Assembly: GCA_030063045.1 (NCBI GenBank)
Contig: JAQSEB010000059.1
Coordinates: 372,001-436,000, forward strand
Length of the DNA: 64,000 nucleotides
Source: Pratylenchus scribneri
Taxonomy: Eukaryota; Nematoda; Chromadorea; Rhabditida; Pratylenchidae
Reading direction: 5' to 3'
The notes beneath the pieces were generated by a model. The model searched no databases. It was not told where the DNA came from and saw nothing but the letters and a program-made list of their open reading frames with translations. A program made the position numbers and the translations under genes. Positions 22,835 to 39,000 of this stretch are shown piece after piece (the stretch's first letter is position 1; the number at the start of each line of letters is the position of its first letter).

Positions 22835-23536
22835 TTAGGAGGATTTCATTTTCGTCTCAATTTCCGGCAGTGCCTTCTTGAATGCTGCATATTGACCATC
22901 GGTGAGGCTAAATAGTTTTTTAATTAAAAATGTTTATTAAAAAAGTGGTACCTAATTCCTTTCTTCCCGGGGAACCATTTATCGTCTTTCTGGTAGAATT
23001 CACCTAAACTTTGTGCTTTTTATTAATCCAGTTGTATTCTTACGAATGCTGACGAGAAGGCGACCCTTGAAACGATCCACGGACACAAAGCGTTTGTCAC
23101 CAATTGGAATCAGCTTAAAATTTGAGTTAAACAAAATTTATTGATTACGAATTTAAAAACCTCATTTCCATTTGCGTCTTTCTCATAGATTTTTGAGGAT
23201 TTTGCCGCCGCCGCTGATGTCTTCGCTGCTGGTTTATCATCATCACCGGATTCGTCTGAGGAAGCAGCTTTGGCCTTGGCAGTCTTCTTGTTGGTCTTGG
23301 TGGGCGATTTCACCACTTCTTCATCATCATTGTTGGAGTCTTCGTCCGATGAGTTAACCACAACTGCATTCTTTTTCGGTGCTTTTGCTTTCTATAAAAA
23401 TTTATTTTAAAACAAAATTAAAAATATCCACCTTTGGATTTGGATCGGTCGTCATTGTTTTCGATTTCTTCGCCGGTACCTCTTCCTCCTTTTCCGAGTC
23501 AATTGGCGATGATTCTTCAGCAGAAGATGAGGACAT
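22835..23536 (-). CDS. SUB1 / PC4 transcriptional coactivator
   Basis: Five exons in transcript order: 23536-23432, 23391-23161, 23113-23044, 23003-22952, 22907-22835; 176 residues. PC4 binds single-stranded DNA and helps RNA polymerase II initiation and genome stability. The N-terminal two thirds is low complexity: Ser/Glu-rich, then Lys/Ala/Asp-rich (SSDEDSNNDDEE, KSPTKTNKKTAKAK), typical of the phosphorylated regulatory tail. The C-terminal domain carries the family pattern KRFVSVDRFKGRLLVSIREF, then FPGKKGISLTDGQYAAFKKA, which matches PC4 closely. It is longer than vertebrate PC4 (about 127 residues) because of the tail. It lies 391 bp downstream of the helicase stop on the same strand, so co-transcription is possible but the spacing is wide. 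Confidence 0.9.
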
Positions 23537-23927
23537 TTTTGTTCAAACTTTTAATTTGATTTATCTTTGTTTTCTCTGTAAAATTTAGAAGTTATTTGAA
23601 TTAAGCAATATATCCACAAAATATTAAAATGTTACAAAAACATTTCAGTAAGTAAATAATAAATTGATCAACAACCAAAATATTTATTTTCCAAAACAAA
23701 ATTAACCAAAAGAATGTGGAAAGAAGCAAATTATATTGAGATGAGATTTGTCTCAGCAAAGGTGTAACAACATTTTTAATAAAAAGAAGATCGTTGGGTG
23801 TGTTTGTGTATCAAGAAGAAGAAAATTAAATAAATTTAAAGAAAAAATTTGTCAAAACCAAAAGAGCACCCGCTCTATGTGTGTCATTGTTGTATATCCG
23901 TATATGTGTTCTTCTTCTTCTTTTGAT

Positions 23928-26937
<3,010 letters not shown>

Positions 26938-29900
26938 TATTTGTGACGTTTTTTGGAGTTAGATGATGAAAGATGTTTGATAAATCAAAATGTTCTGCTA
27001 TGCTAACTAAATTCCTATTTATTCTCTGCAAAAACCATGTTATTTATTAATGAGTATGTAAATTTTGAGAATTTGTTAGTAAAAATATTAGGAATTGCGA
27101 ATTATTGTGTGTGTGTTGAATAATATTGCATCGACTCGGCATTATCCGAGCGAGCGATCTTTTATTTAAGTGCTTATATTAGTGATCTTCAATTTTTACA
27201 TTGTTTTTCACATGTAAAATTCTAATGTTGGATTATAGGACTCGGACTCTGGGTCTGGGATGGAAATGGAAGATGGGAATGCGAAGGAAAGTGAAGAAGT
27301 ATAATGGAGGTTGGACTTGGAGATGATAGAAGATGGAAATGGAAGATGGATTGATTGGATGTAAATTTGAAGAATGCAAATTAGAAATATGAAGATGGAA
27401 GAAGATGAGATGTTTAACGTGCTATGTTTTAAGTGCAAATAGCTCGCCATCGCCTACTGAAACTCAATCAATCAATAATCCACGAGTTTGGATAAAATGT
27501 CATTTTTGGGTACAGTACACAAAATGCTTAATCAATAATCACAATAACGAAGAAAGGGGAATTCATTTGGAAAGCGGAATTCATTAAACACTGAATTCAT
27601 CAATCAATTTTCAATTAACTAGATATCCAATTTTTTAAGCAAATTTTTAATAATCAAAATTTAATTGCTTTAAAATTAATTTATCCAATTTTCTTGCTTT
27701 ATCCATTCCTTCCAAATGGGATTAAAGGTTTTTGATAAACACACACACAAATGATGTTTTGTTCGCAGATGAAAAATAAAAGATAGTGGTGAACAGCCCC
27801 GGCGGGCGATCGATCTCCATCTCCATTCCCCCCATCCGCTCAACCCCCGGCCCTCCGCCGACCCCAATCCGTGGTTCTCTGTGTCCCACAGCCACATAGC
27901 CTCCCCATTTTTCTTGCTCCATCAACCGTCCTCTTCCTTTCTTCCTTCCTCCCAATCTTCATCGTTTTGTTTAGTCCGGCCGGCTCACATTCAACAGCCT
28001 CGAAGAGGAGGAAGAAATCGACTCGGCTCACTCATTCATCTCATCATCCCTCAGCTTTTGGGTCCGTTCGTCTTTCACCAATATTCATCCGCAAGTTCTC
28101 AAAAAATGAAATCAATCCTCAAAGCTGCACAGCTTTTCCCTAATCCTTTCGATCACTACACTCCAAAGTGATTTGCTAAGCGCCAAAGGCTTCAAAATGG
28201 TTTAAAAAGCCACTTTTCCAGCAGCATTAATGAGGCAACACTTCAAAAGATCCTCATCTTCCTCCTCATCATCCCATTCATTCATTCTCTTCCCAATTCT
28301 TCTTCTAATATCCCCTCTTCCTTCCCCAACTCGTTGTTCTAGTCGATTTGTGAACCAACCACGCCCGAGGGACATAACAGGCAAAGCAAAGCGACGACCA
28401 CTTGATGGGGCAGGGAGGGAGGGGCCACTTCTCTTCCCAACCATCGTTTCTTCCTCTTCCCTGGTCATCATCATCCCGTTATTTCCTCCTCCAATCCACA
28501 CAAAATCCCTCCTCCTTCCTTCCTTGGATGGATGCTGAAAGCTGAAAGGCACTCATCGCGCCGCTGGGTGAATTGTGAGAATTGAGAAGGGGGCATTGAA
28601 GAAAGGGTTCCACGCCAGAAAATTGATACGCCAAAGGCCCTTCCCGCATTCGCCGCCCATTCTTCTTTTTCGGCCCAGATTGCCTTTTCCTCGCCATGTG
28701 AAAGTGCCTCTAGGGCATGAAGGAAGGGCGAAGTAATGGAAAATGTGGATGGGCCCCGGCGAAATTGGCAATTTTGGATTCACCGCCACCGCCTGAGGCA
28801 CAAAGTGAGTGACAAAAACAGGCGGCAATTGGGGGAAATGCGGGATTGGCCGGAAAGTGGGGACGGAAGGGCGCAATCAAATTTGCAAACACAAACACTC
28901 GGCGGAAGGGCAGAAGCACGGGAAGGAAGGAAAGGCCAAAAAAGGGGAAGTTGAGGTTTGGCCACAACAAAATGATGAGGCAATGGAATTTGCATTCCTT
29001 CCTTCCTTTTCCTTCTTTCGTTCCGCTCCCTCACATTTCCTCTAAGCATTCCAAATTCCATCCAATCAGTCAGCAGCACATTCCGTCGAATCCCCTTCCC
29101 TCCTTGAAAATGAAGTCAAAAGCCGATTTGCGCACACGTCGTCCTCTTCCCTTCCTCTTCACTTCAATCCTCCAAAGCCTCCTCCTCCCTTCATCATCTC
29201 CTTTTGCCCCTTACGCTCAATTTTCCTCCAACATTTTGCTCCTCCATCGGCCGCTTCCGAGCAACCAAAACCAATGTACTTCCTTCTCTTTGGGGGAGAG
29301 CCACGATTTCGCCGCCAAATTCCTACCTTAAAAATGCGTCCAAAAATGTTTCCGAGCCAGCAAACCCTTTTTGTGCGGGGCGGTTGGCTCTTTGCTCCAG
29401 TCCATGGCCCTTTTGGCCCCCTTCATTGGCCATTCCGCCATCCTTCCCCCCTCCCTCCAACTCCATATAACCCTTTCCCCCCCTTATTATTGTTCTCCAG
29501 AGCCGTATTTTGTGTGTTTGTTCGTCCACAAATGGATATTCCTGAGAGAAAGTGGAGAAGGGGCAGTGAGAATAGTCTTCCCAAATATTTGGGTTTCTTC
29601 TCGCATATTTTGCACCTTTTGTTTTGGCAAAAGTGCCAAAAACCAATTTTGGCGGCCTCATCACCAAACTTTCTTGCCATTTCCTGGGACATCGCGTGAT
29701 TTACCACCATTTAAAAGGATGAAAATTGAAGATGTATGGATGAGGTTGGCATGACTATGGCCAAGCTTTACTTTTACAAATTGTGGGCGTAAACTAAATA
29801 AGTTCCAAAAATCTTGTTTTCTCCTCATAGTTCTGCCCATCCGAAATTCCGCACACATCATCCGAAATTCCGCACACATTCCTCTCGCGACAAAAACGGA

Positions 29901-30838
29901 CTCTCTTTGTTCTCCTCCCGACAACGAGGAAATATGAAATTGATCCCTCTTCCTCCTCTCCTCTAGATTATTTCACCTCTAATCTTTCAATTCCAGTCCG
30001 CACAGTTTCCAGTCAACATCCATTAATTCTCCGGAGGGATCATCCTCCGATCCGAAACTCTCCAAATCAGTCTATTGTCCTCTAACAAATCAGCTGTATG
30101 TTGGCTTAATCCGCCCTTTCTTCCATTGGGTCACTTTCTTTCGTGTATATGGCCAACTTCCCTCTTCCCCTTCCTGCCAGCTGCCAACTGGGACGAATTT
30201 GCGAGGAATTCTGTGGGGAATTGAGGAGAAAAAGGGTGGCTACTGGCTAGGCCCTTCCACCACCCACACCCCCCATGGGCCATCATCCATCAAATCGGTC
30301 CAGCCGAAGCTGGAAGCCCCATCATCTGGGCCACTTTTTTCTTCTCCATTTTCATCTGGCCACATTCCCCTCACAATTTTCCCGCTTAAATTGGATTGAA
30401 ATGTGATCCAACAAATTCTGCTGTTAAATTTGTTGCGATTCCTGTGGCATTTTTCCCCACCATAATTGGCTGCTTGGAAAATATTTATATCCAATTTGCG
30501 CACAAAAATATAAATTAAGGCTTTCTTTACTGCACCAAACAAATAGACCATTCGCTAAATATTTTATTCCTATTATTTTTTCCTACCATATTAAAAAAGA
30601 AAAACCAAAAAATCATTTCACCCGTTCCCAAATCCCATCGAAATCCAAATCGTCAACTGCCGAATTCACCGAATTTTCCTTCCACCATAAATTATCAAAA
30701 TTTAATTTTTCAGATCTAGCCGCCCATAAATTTTTTATGTGAATGTCCTTCATTGAGCAAGAAAAACAACGGTTTGAATTTTAGAATTTGAGAATTTGTG
30801 AGCGAGAATATTTTTTACGACTTTTCATCATTGCATTG
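26938..30838. other. Intergenic region between divergent helicase and STAR genes
   Basis: About 3.9 kb has no supported gene. 27770-29700 is mostly pyrimidine-rich on the plus strand with short purine-rich patches, giving many long chance frames on both strands. It should contain the promoters of both flanking genes. A likely leader acceptor (TTTAATTTTTCAG) occurs near 30713, upstream of the STAR start. Confidence 0.5.
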
Positions 30839-33800
30839 ATGAAAGAGGAGACGGAAATGTTGATGAATGGCAATGGTTTAGGAGGAGAAACGACTGCAAC
30901 TATGGCAGCAAAAATGAATCAATCCAACACAACATCGCAACAATTGCTTGTTGTGCCAACCACCGGCAATGATGTAATGAATTTAAGAACACACAAATAT
31001 AATTTGGTCTATTTTTCAGGGCCAACCGCCTCACGAGAATGGTTCCATTTCGTGTACATCCTCTGCAAACAGCGAAAATGGTCAGTGAATTCGTGTGAAA
31101 AAAAATGGGGGAATAATTTTGATATTATATTTATATATTGAGTTTCTTCAATTTTACAATTTAACATACACAATTTACAGGGCACAACCACAACTCCACA
31201 AATGGCCTTAACAAACCCGATTTGGACTATTTGGGCCAATTGCTCAAAGACAAAAAGCAACTTTCCGCATTCCCCAATGTATTTACACATTTGGAGAGGC
31301 TGGTCGATGAAGGCGAGTGTCCAGCTTAATTTAAAAAATTTATTCTTTTTTATCAGTTATTCTAGAAATTTTTTCCTTAATTTTGACCATTTTTTGTAAA
31401 AATTTATTCATTAATTTTTTTATTAATTTTTTTTCTGACATTTCTTCATTAATTTTGACCAATTTTTTACAGAAATCAATCGAGTCCGAATTGGAATTTT
31501 TCAATGCGAATTCAGCCGAGTGAAACTCGAATTGCCGGAGGCAATCGGTGAAGTTGTTGCTCAACAGGAGAAAGTGTTCGTGCCGACCAAACAATTTCCA
31601 GAGGTGATTGCAAAATAATTATAAATTAATTTATAAGCATATTTTCAGTATAATTTTGTTGGCCGAATCCTTGGCCCTCGAGGGATGACCGCCAAACAGT
31701 TGGAGGCCGAAACTGGATGCAAAATCATGGTCCGAGGCCGAGGCTCAATGCGGGACAAGAAGAAGGAGGATATGAATAAGGGAAAACCGAATTGGGAACA
31801 TTTGAGCGAGGAATTGCATGTAAGTTGGCTTCAAATTTATCTCTTTTTTGTTCGAATTACTGTTTGATGTATATTCTCCAAATTCGCATTCGCAGGTGAT
31901 CATCCAATCAGAAGACACCCCAAATCGGAATGCCGTCAAAATAGCCAGAGCCGTTGAGGAAGTCAACAAATTATTGGTTCCACAGCCCGAGGGCGAGGAT
32001 GAGCTGAAGCGAAAACAATTGATGGAATTGGCCATCATCAATGGGACATTCAGAAATGGGGCTGACACACCTTTGGGCATCCCAACTGCTGCTGGGGGAA
32101 TTCAAACTGCCGCCTCATCATTGCTTCGTGAGTTTTCACTATACTAATTTTTTATTCCGAAAACAATTCTGATTTGCATTCCGGAAAGAATTCTGATTTT
32201 CATTCCGAAAACAATTCTGATTTGCATTCCGGAAAGAATTCTGATTTGCATTCCGGAAAGAATTCTGATTTGCATTCCGAAAACAATTCTGATTTGCATT
32301 CCGGAAAGAATTCTGATTTGCATTCCGGAAAGAATTCTGATTTGCATTCCGGAAAGAATTCTGATTTGCATTCCGGAAAGAATTCTGATTTGCATTCCGA
32401 AAACAATTCTGATTTGCATTCCGGAAAGAATTCTGATTTGCATTCCGGAAAGAATTCTGATTTGCATTCCGGAAAGAATTCTGATTTGCATTCCGGAAAG
32501 AATTCTGATTTGCATTCCGAAAACAATTCTGATTTGCATTCCGGAAAGAATTCTGATTTGCATTCCGGAAAGAATTCTGATTTGCATTCCGGAAAGAATT
32601 CTGATTTGCATTCCGGAAAGAATTCTGATTTGCATTCCGAAAACAATTCTGATTTGCATTCCGGAAAGAATTCTGATTTGCATTCCGGAAAGAATTCTGA
32701 TTTGCATTCCGGAAAGAATTCTGATTTGCATTCCGGAAAGAATTCTGATTTGCATTCCGAAAACAATTCTGATTTGCATTCCGAAAACAATTCTGATTTG
32801 CATTCCGGAAAGTTTTAATTCTGATTTTCATTCCGGAAAGTTTTAATTCTGATTTGCATTCCGAAAACAATTCTGATTTGCATTCCGGAAAGTTTTAATT
32901 CTGATTTTCATTCCGGAAAGTTTTAATTCTGATTTTTTTCCCGAAAGTTTTAATTCTGATTTGCATTCCGGAAAGTTTTAATTCTGATTTTCGTTCCGGA
33001 AAGTTTTAATTCTGATTTTCATTCCAGAAAGTTTTAATTCTGATTTTCATTCCGGAAAGTTTTAATTCTGATTTTCATTCCGGAAAGTTTTAATTCTGAT
33101 TTTCATTCCGGAAAGTTTTAATTCTGATTTTCATTCCGGAAAGTTTTAATTCTGATTTTCATTCCGGAAAGTTTTAATTCTGATTTTCATTCCTGAAAGT
33201 TTTAATTCTGATTTTCATTCCTGAAAGTTTTAATTCTGATTTTCATTCCGGAAAGTTTTAATTCTGATTTTCATTCCGGAAAGTTTTAATTCTGATTTTC
33301 ATTCCGGAAAGTTTTAATTCTGATTTTCATTCCGGAAAGTTTTAATTCTGATTTTCATTCCGGAAAGTTTTAATTCTGATTTTCATTCCGGAAAGTTTTA
33401 ATTCTGATTTTCATTCCGGAAAGTTTTAATTCTGATTTTCATTCCGGAAAGTTTTAATTCTGATTTTCATTCCGGAAAGTTTTAATTCTGATTTTCATTC
33501 CGGAAAGTTTTAATTCTGATTTTCATTCCGGAAAGTTTTAATTCTGATTTGCATTCCGGAAAGTTTTAATTCTGATTTTCATTCCGGAAAGTTTTAATTC
33601 TGATTTTCATTCCGGAAAGTTTTAATTCTGATTTTCATTCCGGAAAGTTTTAATTCTGATTTTCATTCCGGAAAGTTTTAATTCTGATTTTCATTCCAGA
33701 AAGTTTTAATTCTGATTTTCATTCCGGAAAGTTTTAATTCTGATTTTCATTCCGGAAAGTTTTAATTCTGATTTTCATTCCAGAAAGTTTTAATTCTGAT

Positions 33801-34810
33801 TTTCATTCCTGAAAGTTTTAATTCTGATTTTCATTCCGGAAAGTTTTAATTCTGATTTTCATTCCGGAAAGTTTTAATTCTGATTTTCATTCCGGAAAGT
33901 TTTAATTCTGATTTTCATTCCAGAAAGTTTTAATTCTGATTTTCATTCCGGAAAGTTTTAATTCTGATTTTCATTCCGGAAAGTTTTAATTCTGATTTTC
34001 ATTCCAGAAAGTTTTAATTCTGATTTTCATTCCTGAAAGTTTTAATTCTGATTTTCATTCCGGAAAGTTTTAATTCTGATTTTCATTCCTGAAAGTTTTA
34101 ATTCTGATTTTCATTCCGGAAAGTTTTAATTCTGATTTTCATTCCGGAAAGTTTTAATTCTGATTTTCATTCCGGAAAGTTTTAATTCTGATTTTCTTTC
34201 CTTAAAGTTAATTCTGATCTGGAAAAAAATTCTAATTTACTTAAAAATTCTAATTTTTTTTAAACAGAATTGGATCAACGACTTTTATTCGCCAATCCGG
34301 CTTCATTGAATTCATCCGCTGCTGTTGTTGCCAGTTTGGCCGGTCAGCCTCTGATTCTCTCCTCCAATCCCACATTCAAAAATGTGTTGGCCAATAATCC
34401 AATGCCTTTGGCCTCTGCTCAACCACTTTCCGCCCAACAAACCCAACAACAACAGCAGGCTGCCCTTCTCCAACAATTGGGCCTACCAAATGGCATTTTG
34501 GCCACCACCCCTGGGCCATTCGGATTGGCTTTGCCCCAAACCAGTTCTGCTGCATTGGGAGGCGGCCAATTCGACTTTTTGGCACTCAGCGGGTACGTTT
34601 CTCATTTTTTATGTAATTTTTTGAATAATTTTTATTTTCAGCCAACTTCAACAATCCCAACAATTCGACTCTGCTCAACTCTCTGCCCTCCTTCAACAAC
34701 AACAATTGGCCCTTTTACAACAGCAACAACAAAACAATGGCATCAATTTTGGGGAATATGGAGCCACTACTGATTCGACCAGTCAGTTGCAGATGATTAT
34801 GGCAAATTGA
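30839..34810 (+). CDS. STAR-family KH RNA-binding protein (QKI/ASD-2/GLD-1 type)
   Basis: Eight exons: 30839-30973, 31020-31080, 31181-31312, 31473-31603, 31649-31819, 31896-32127, 34268-34592, 34642-34810; 451 residues. STAR proteins bind bipartite UAAC/UACUAAY-like sites and regulate splicing, translation and mRNA stability. The QUA1 dimerisation segment ([20 protein letters not shown]) is followed by a single maxi-KH domain with [20 protein letters not shown] and VRGRGSM, then QUA2 ([20 protein letters not shown]). The tail is rich in Gln, Leu, Ala and Pro. [14 protein letters not shown] and the QUA2 sequence look closest to the Quaking/ASD-2 branch. Exon 3 ends at a GC donor (GAAG|GCGAGT). 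Intron 6 is a 2.1-kb minisatellite. The start at 30839 is the first in-frame ATG. Confidence 0.88.
32160..32815 (+). repeat. 24-bp minisatellite with 120-bp higher-order repeat, STAR intron 6
   Basis: The monomer is GATTTGCATTCCGGAAAGAA plus TTCT (24 bp). Every fifth monomer has GAAAAC in place of GGAAAG, giving a 120-bp higher-order unit. 32281-32400, 32401-32520, 32521-32640 and 32641-32760 read as identical. Because 24 is divisible by 3 and lacks stops, long artificial frames run through it in several frames. Confidence 0.97.
32816..34215 (+). repeat. 28-bp minisatellite, about 50 copies, STAR intron 6
   Basis: The unit is TTTTAATTCTGATTTTCATT plus CCGGAAAG (28 bp), with scattered variants (CCAGAAAG, CCTGAAAG, GATTTGCATT). 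It is clearly derived from the adjacent 24-bp monomer by a TTTT insertion. The array ends near 34215, about 50 bp before the exon 7 acceptor. Confidence 0.97.
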
Positions 34811-36082
34811 AAAGATTCTCCACATTTTTCCCAACAATTCCTCTCACTTTTTTTAAAAATTTGATGATCTCAAAAATTATTCCTAAATTGTTTTCTTTTT
34901 GTCTTTCAAATCTTTACTAAAAAACCGGTCAATAATTTAACCAACCAAAAAAACACGCAGAAAATACGGTAAAAATTGGACTGGGTGCTTTTTTGACACT
35001 GCCTTTTTCCTGTCACTGTCCTTTAATGATTCTCACAAAACAAATTCGTTTTATAATTAATTTAATTAATAGCCAAAAATATTAATAATTAATTAATAGC
35101 CAAAATAGCCTATTTGCTTCTCACTTCCTCAGTGCACCCATCCCCTAAATATTCCCTCAACAATAACCACCTAAATAACCAAAATCCACACATTCCAGGG
35201 GCCATTCATTCGGGACAACGCCACTTTGTTGGCCATAGCCGTCAAGAGGCCAATCCATATTATGCGGGCAAACACAATTGAAGAGAATTTTGGCTAATCA
35301 AGTAGAATGAGCATACAAAAATGATGTTTATTAGTGTCCATTCAAGTCCTTTTTGTGTTTATCGGCTTTCCTCCTCTTCAACCCACACAAAACAAACAAA
35401 TACAAAACAATTTGCTGCCTAACAAACAAATGTGGATGGATTGAAGGCTAACAAGATAATAAAAATATGATTAAATTTTGTCACTCTATATATTTGTTAT
35501 TTTAATATAACCCAGCCCTTCCTTTTTTTCAAGTGCAAATGTTCCCCATTTTCCATCATTTTTGTTTCGTTTCCGCATAATCCATCAAGCCTTTTCCGTT
35601 TAAATGCAATCTCCACCCAATAATATTGTTAGCTTAAATAATATATATTTTTGCACTTTTCCGACTGAATTTACTTAAAAATCTATTTCAACATAAAAAT
35701 CTCTCGATCCGGGACAATCACAAAAAAGCCTTAAACTTCGATTCAATTCAATCCCATCACATTTTTCTCTTCAATATTTTGAAGCAAATATGAAATAAAT
35801 ATTTTATTTTTGTTAAATTCCCCATAAATTCATCTCAAAGTGCCCATCCCCATCAAGAATATAAATGTTTTATTTGTTTCCTCAAAATTTTGCCTTTTCA
35901 CAATTTTTGCATAAACCATAAATTCAACATTGACTGTGGATTTAGTGATAAAAAGATGATAAAGAATATAATTGTTTAAAATGATTTTTATATATAAAAA
36001 TGAAAAATTTTCTAAATGAAAATATGATGGCATATGGCAGTCAAAATTCATCATCATCTACATAATCAGTGATCAGAATCAA
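34811..36082. other. Convergent 3' intergenic region
   Basis: About 1.27 kb lies between the STAR stop and the stop of the minus-strand tyrosine-rich gene. It is AT-rich, with AATAAAAATATGA near 35458 as a possible poly(A) signal and further AATAAA-like signals later. No supported gene or recognised repeat is seen. Confidence 0.5.
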
Positions 36083-39000
36083 TCAATAATCGATTGGGCC
36101 ATTGTACCAGCCGTAGTGATAGCCAGATGGGCTTCTGTGAAAATTGGAAAATACAAATGAATGTTTTCAAATGAACTTACTTATAACTCCTATAGGGCGA
36201 ATATGTGTAACTTCCGTAGAAGGACAATGGCTTATATGTGTTGAATGGGCTGCTGAAAAGAATGGATATAAAGGATTAAATTGACCATGGATTTGTTGTT
36301 TATGTTACCTGAAATGATGTTCCGGCCAATTTGAGTAGTGGCGATTGTAAAAGTTCACATATGTCTGAATGTTTTATTATAGTTAAAAATTAAACGCCAA
36401 ACCCAAAAGAAAAGGGTGTAGATTTCCTTGATAAAAGAGTGAAAAGTCTTTTGCCGAATGCTTATAACTTTTTAATGCATGATCTCAGACCCAATAAACC
36501 TTATACCAATTCGATAGAGCTCATCGAGATGGATCCATAGGCTTATAGATTGTTGGGGTTTATAACCGAGTTATGAACCGAAAACCAAATATAATGCCTT
36601 CATAAGTTTGGCCAAAATCATGACAAACTATTATATCTACCGAGATGCATTATTAGTCCTAGTCTAGGGCTAAAGTGGTTCGGGGCAGGGGCTGACCTAG
36701 GTTTTTGTTCTTGCCCCGGGCTTTCGCCGGAGGCCTATAATAAGCCCCTAATAGCCTAATGAATGGGATAAGGATTAGAATTAAAGGCGAATAAACTTTA
36801 AATTATTAATTGTGCGGGAAAATGTATTTGTAGGGAAAAGTGCTAGTATAAAAAGACACAGATTGGGGCAATATTTGATTAACAGGGTGACGGGGCGATT
36901 AGACAGAAATTGGGGATGTTAGAGGGAATTAAACAACAACTGTTCCCCCTAGGTCCAATTAGCTCTCCGGGATTATAAAACCAATCCAAATCCCCCACTA
37001 AGTGTTCATTCGCCCCGATAGGCCCTGGTTTAGTTGGGATTGGGCACCCCAACATCCCAGCGGCCCAGCGATGGGCCAGCCGCCCCAAATCCCAATCTTC
37101 GCCTATTATAATTATTATTGTGATTTCCAATCGGATAAATGAATGTTAATATTCCAATTCGGCAAATGGGGGGTTGGGATGAACGACTTTCCCCAACAAT
37201 ATCCCTCACCCCAAATCTGACGTCCCGTAATTGGAAGTCTAATTTGGGAAGCGAACCTCCAACATTTTATGGCGCAGTCAGCAGGATGCAGCAGGATGAA
37301 GCAGGATGCAGAATATCCCGCAGCAATAATAACAACAATTTGACATGCCGAAAGGAATATTCAACGGACTGCAGCAAGGAAACATCATTGGAATGCAGAT
37401 TCAACACCGACTTGCAAGCAGTCGCGGTAAACAAGCTAATGAATTTTGAGAGAGCAGGTACAAAAATTCTCTAAGGAGAGAAGCTGCTAAACGTAGGAAA
37501 GATTTGATTATTGCCAAATAATAATACTCATAGCGAAGAGAATATCAAGATGAATAAATTCTTAAATCCATTTAAATGAACTAATTTCTAGGCAAAACAG
37601 GCTTCTATAAAATACAAATTTACGATCATAGTTTTTCCATTGAAGAATTAAGTTAACAACATCAAATAAAAGATGAAATAAATTAAAATGAATTTTGGCT
37701 ATAAAAAAAACAGCAATAGGTGTATTCAAAATTTAGGCTTAGTGAGGAAAGCCTTGAAGAATTAATCGAGCCAAAAATAATTCCACAAAAATAATTCCAA
37801 AAACAAATCAGTGGAAGAAGCTGATCAAATAGTGCCATAGGAGCAAAAAGAGAAGAGAAAGAACTAGAAAAGTCATTCATTGCTTTTGGTAAGATCAGTC
37901 TACTGTTTCCTAATTGGCAGTAGGCGGCTGAAAGCAATGGACCAGTAATATCAGTTTGCTGTTTTCTGGTTGGCAGCAAACGGCTGGATAATAGGAAAAG
38001 AAGCAAAAATTAGCTGTAAACATTTTTCTAGGATTTAATCATAGGAGAAGACAAACAAAAAGCCATGGCAATTAATCAAAGCAATTGGATATACCATCCG
38101 AATAAAAATAGGATTGTTTACCAGAAGAATAGGAGAATCAAATGATAGGAAGGCGAAGAACAAATGGCGGTTCAAAAAAAAAAATTCTAGGAAAAAAATA
38201 GGTGAAGGAATAGCGAAGACCGGAAAAATAATAAGATCGACGGCCGAACACGGAAGCTGCTGTTCAATTGCAAACAAAAGGATAACAACTGGCATGGGAT
38301 TGGAGGCTTCCCTAATTCACTTCAATTCGAGCAGTTGGACAACAACTTCATTGGGACCCGCCTGGACGGAGATGCTACCAAATGGAAAAAGAATGAAGAA
38401 GAACAAAATTGAACAACAAAAGATCAAACTTTGATTCATTCATTTCATTTTTGGGGACCCTCAATTGCGCGAGGGCGCGCAAAATTTAGAGGAGAGGAAT
38501 GTTAGAGGGAATTAAACAACAACTGTTCCCCCTAGGTCCAATTAGCTCTCCGGGATTATAAAACCAATCCAAATCCCCCACTAAGTGTTCATTCGCCCCG
38601 ATAGGCCCTGGTTTAGTTGGGATTGGGCACCCCAACATCCCAGCGGCCCAGCGATGGGCCAGCCGCCCCAAATCCCAATCTTCGCCTATTATAATTATTA
38701 TTGTGATTTCCAATCGGATAAATGAATGTTAATATTCCAATTCGGCAAATGGGGGGTTGGGATGAACGACTTTCCCCAACAATATCCCTCACCCCAAATC
38801 TGACGTCCCGTAATTGGAAGTCTAATTTGGGAAGCGAACCTCCAACATTTTAGGGGATACAGTAGGTCAAACAGGAGAGGCCCTTAGGCATTGCTGGCAT
38901 TGACATGTATCTGACGAGCTCTATCGAATGTTATAAGTTTTAGAAAGTTCTAAGCTTTCAGCAAAAAGACTCCACTCTTTCAGCAAACCCCTTAGAAAGT

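Larger units (their letters stand above)
36917..38852 (+). mobile_element. Non-autonomous LTR retrotransposon
   Basis: Two 353-bp direct repeats (36917-37269 and 38500-38852) flank an internal region of 1230 bp. A 5-bp target duplication, GGGGA, lies at 36912-36916 and 38853-38857. Right after the first LTR is TGGCGCAGTCAGCAGGATGC (from 37270), a primer-binding-site-like sequence resembling the Ser-tRNA-primed sites of some Ty3/Gypsy elements. Just before the second LTR is a purine tract AGAGGAGAGGAA (488-499 of 38 kb). No reverse transcriptase, integrase or protease reading frame is present internally, so it must depend on other elements. It sits antisense in intron 1 of the tyrosine-rich gene. 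Confidence 0.92.

Noticed and set aside
28846..29331. 161-codon plus-strand reading frame in the helicase/STAR intergenic region
   Set aside because: Composition shifts abruptly with the local purine/pyrimidine bias, several overlapping frames are as long, and no domain is recognised.
32139..32870. Long reading frames of 196-243 codons on both strands across the STAR intron
   Set aside because: They are artefacts of a 24-bp stop-free minisatellite; the translation is a simple octapeptide repeat in every frame and the region lies between two in-phase exons.
37139..37474. 111-codon reading frame in the LTR element, considered as gag
   Set aside because: It starts inside the 5' LTR, spans the primer-site region, and shows no zinc knuckle or gag-like pattern.
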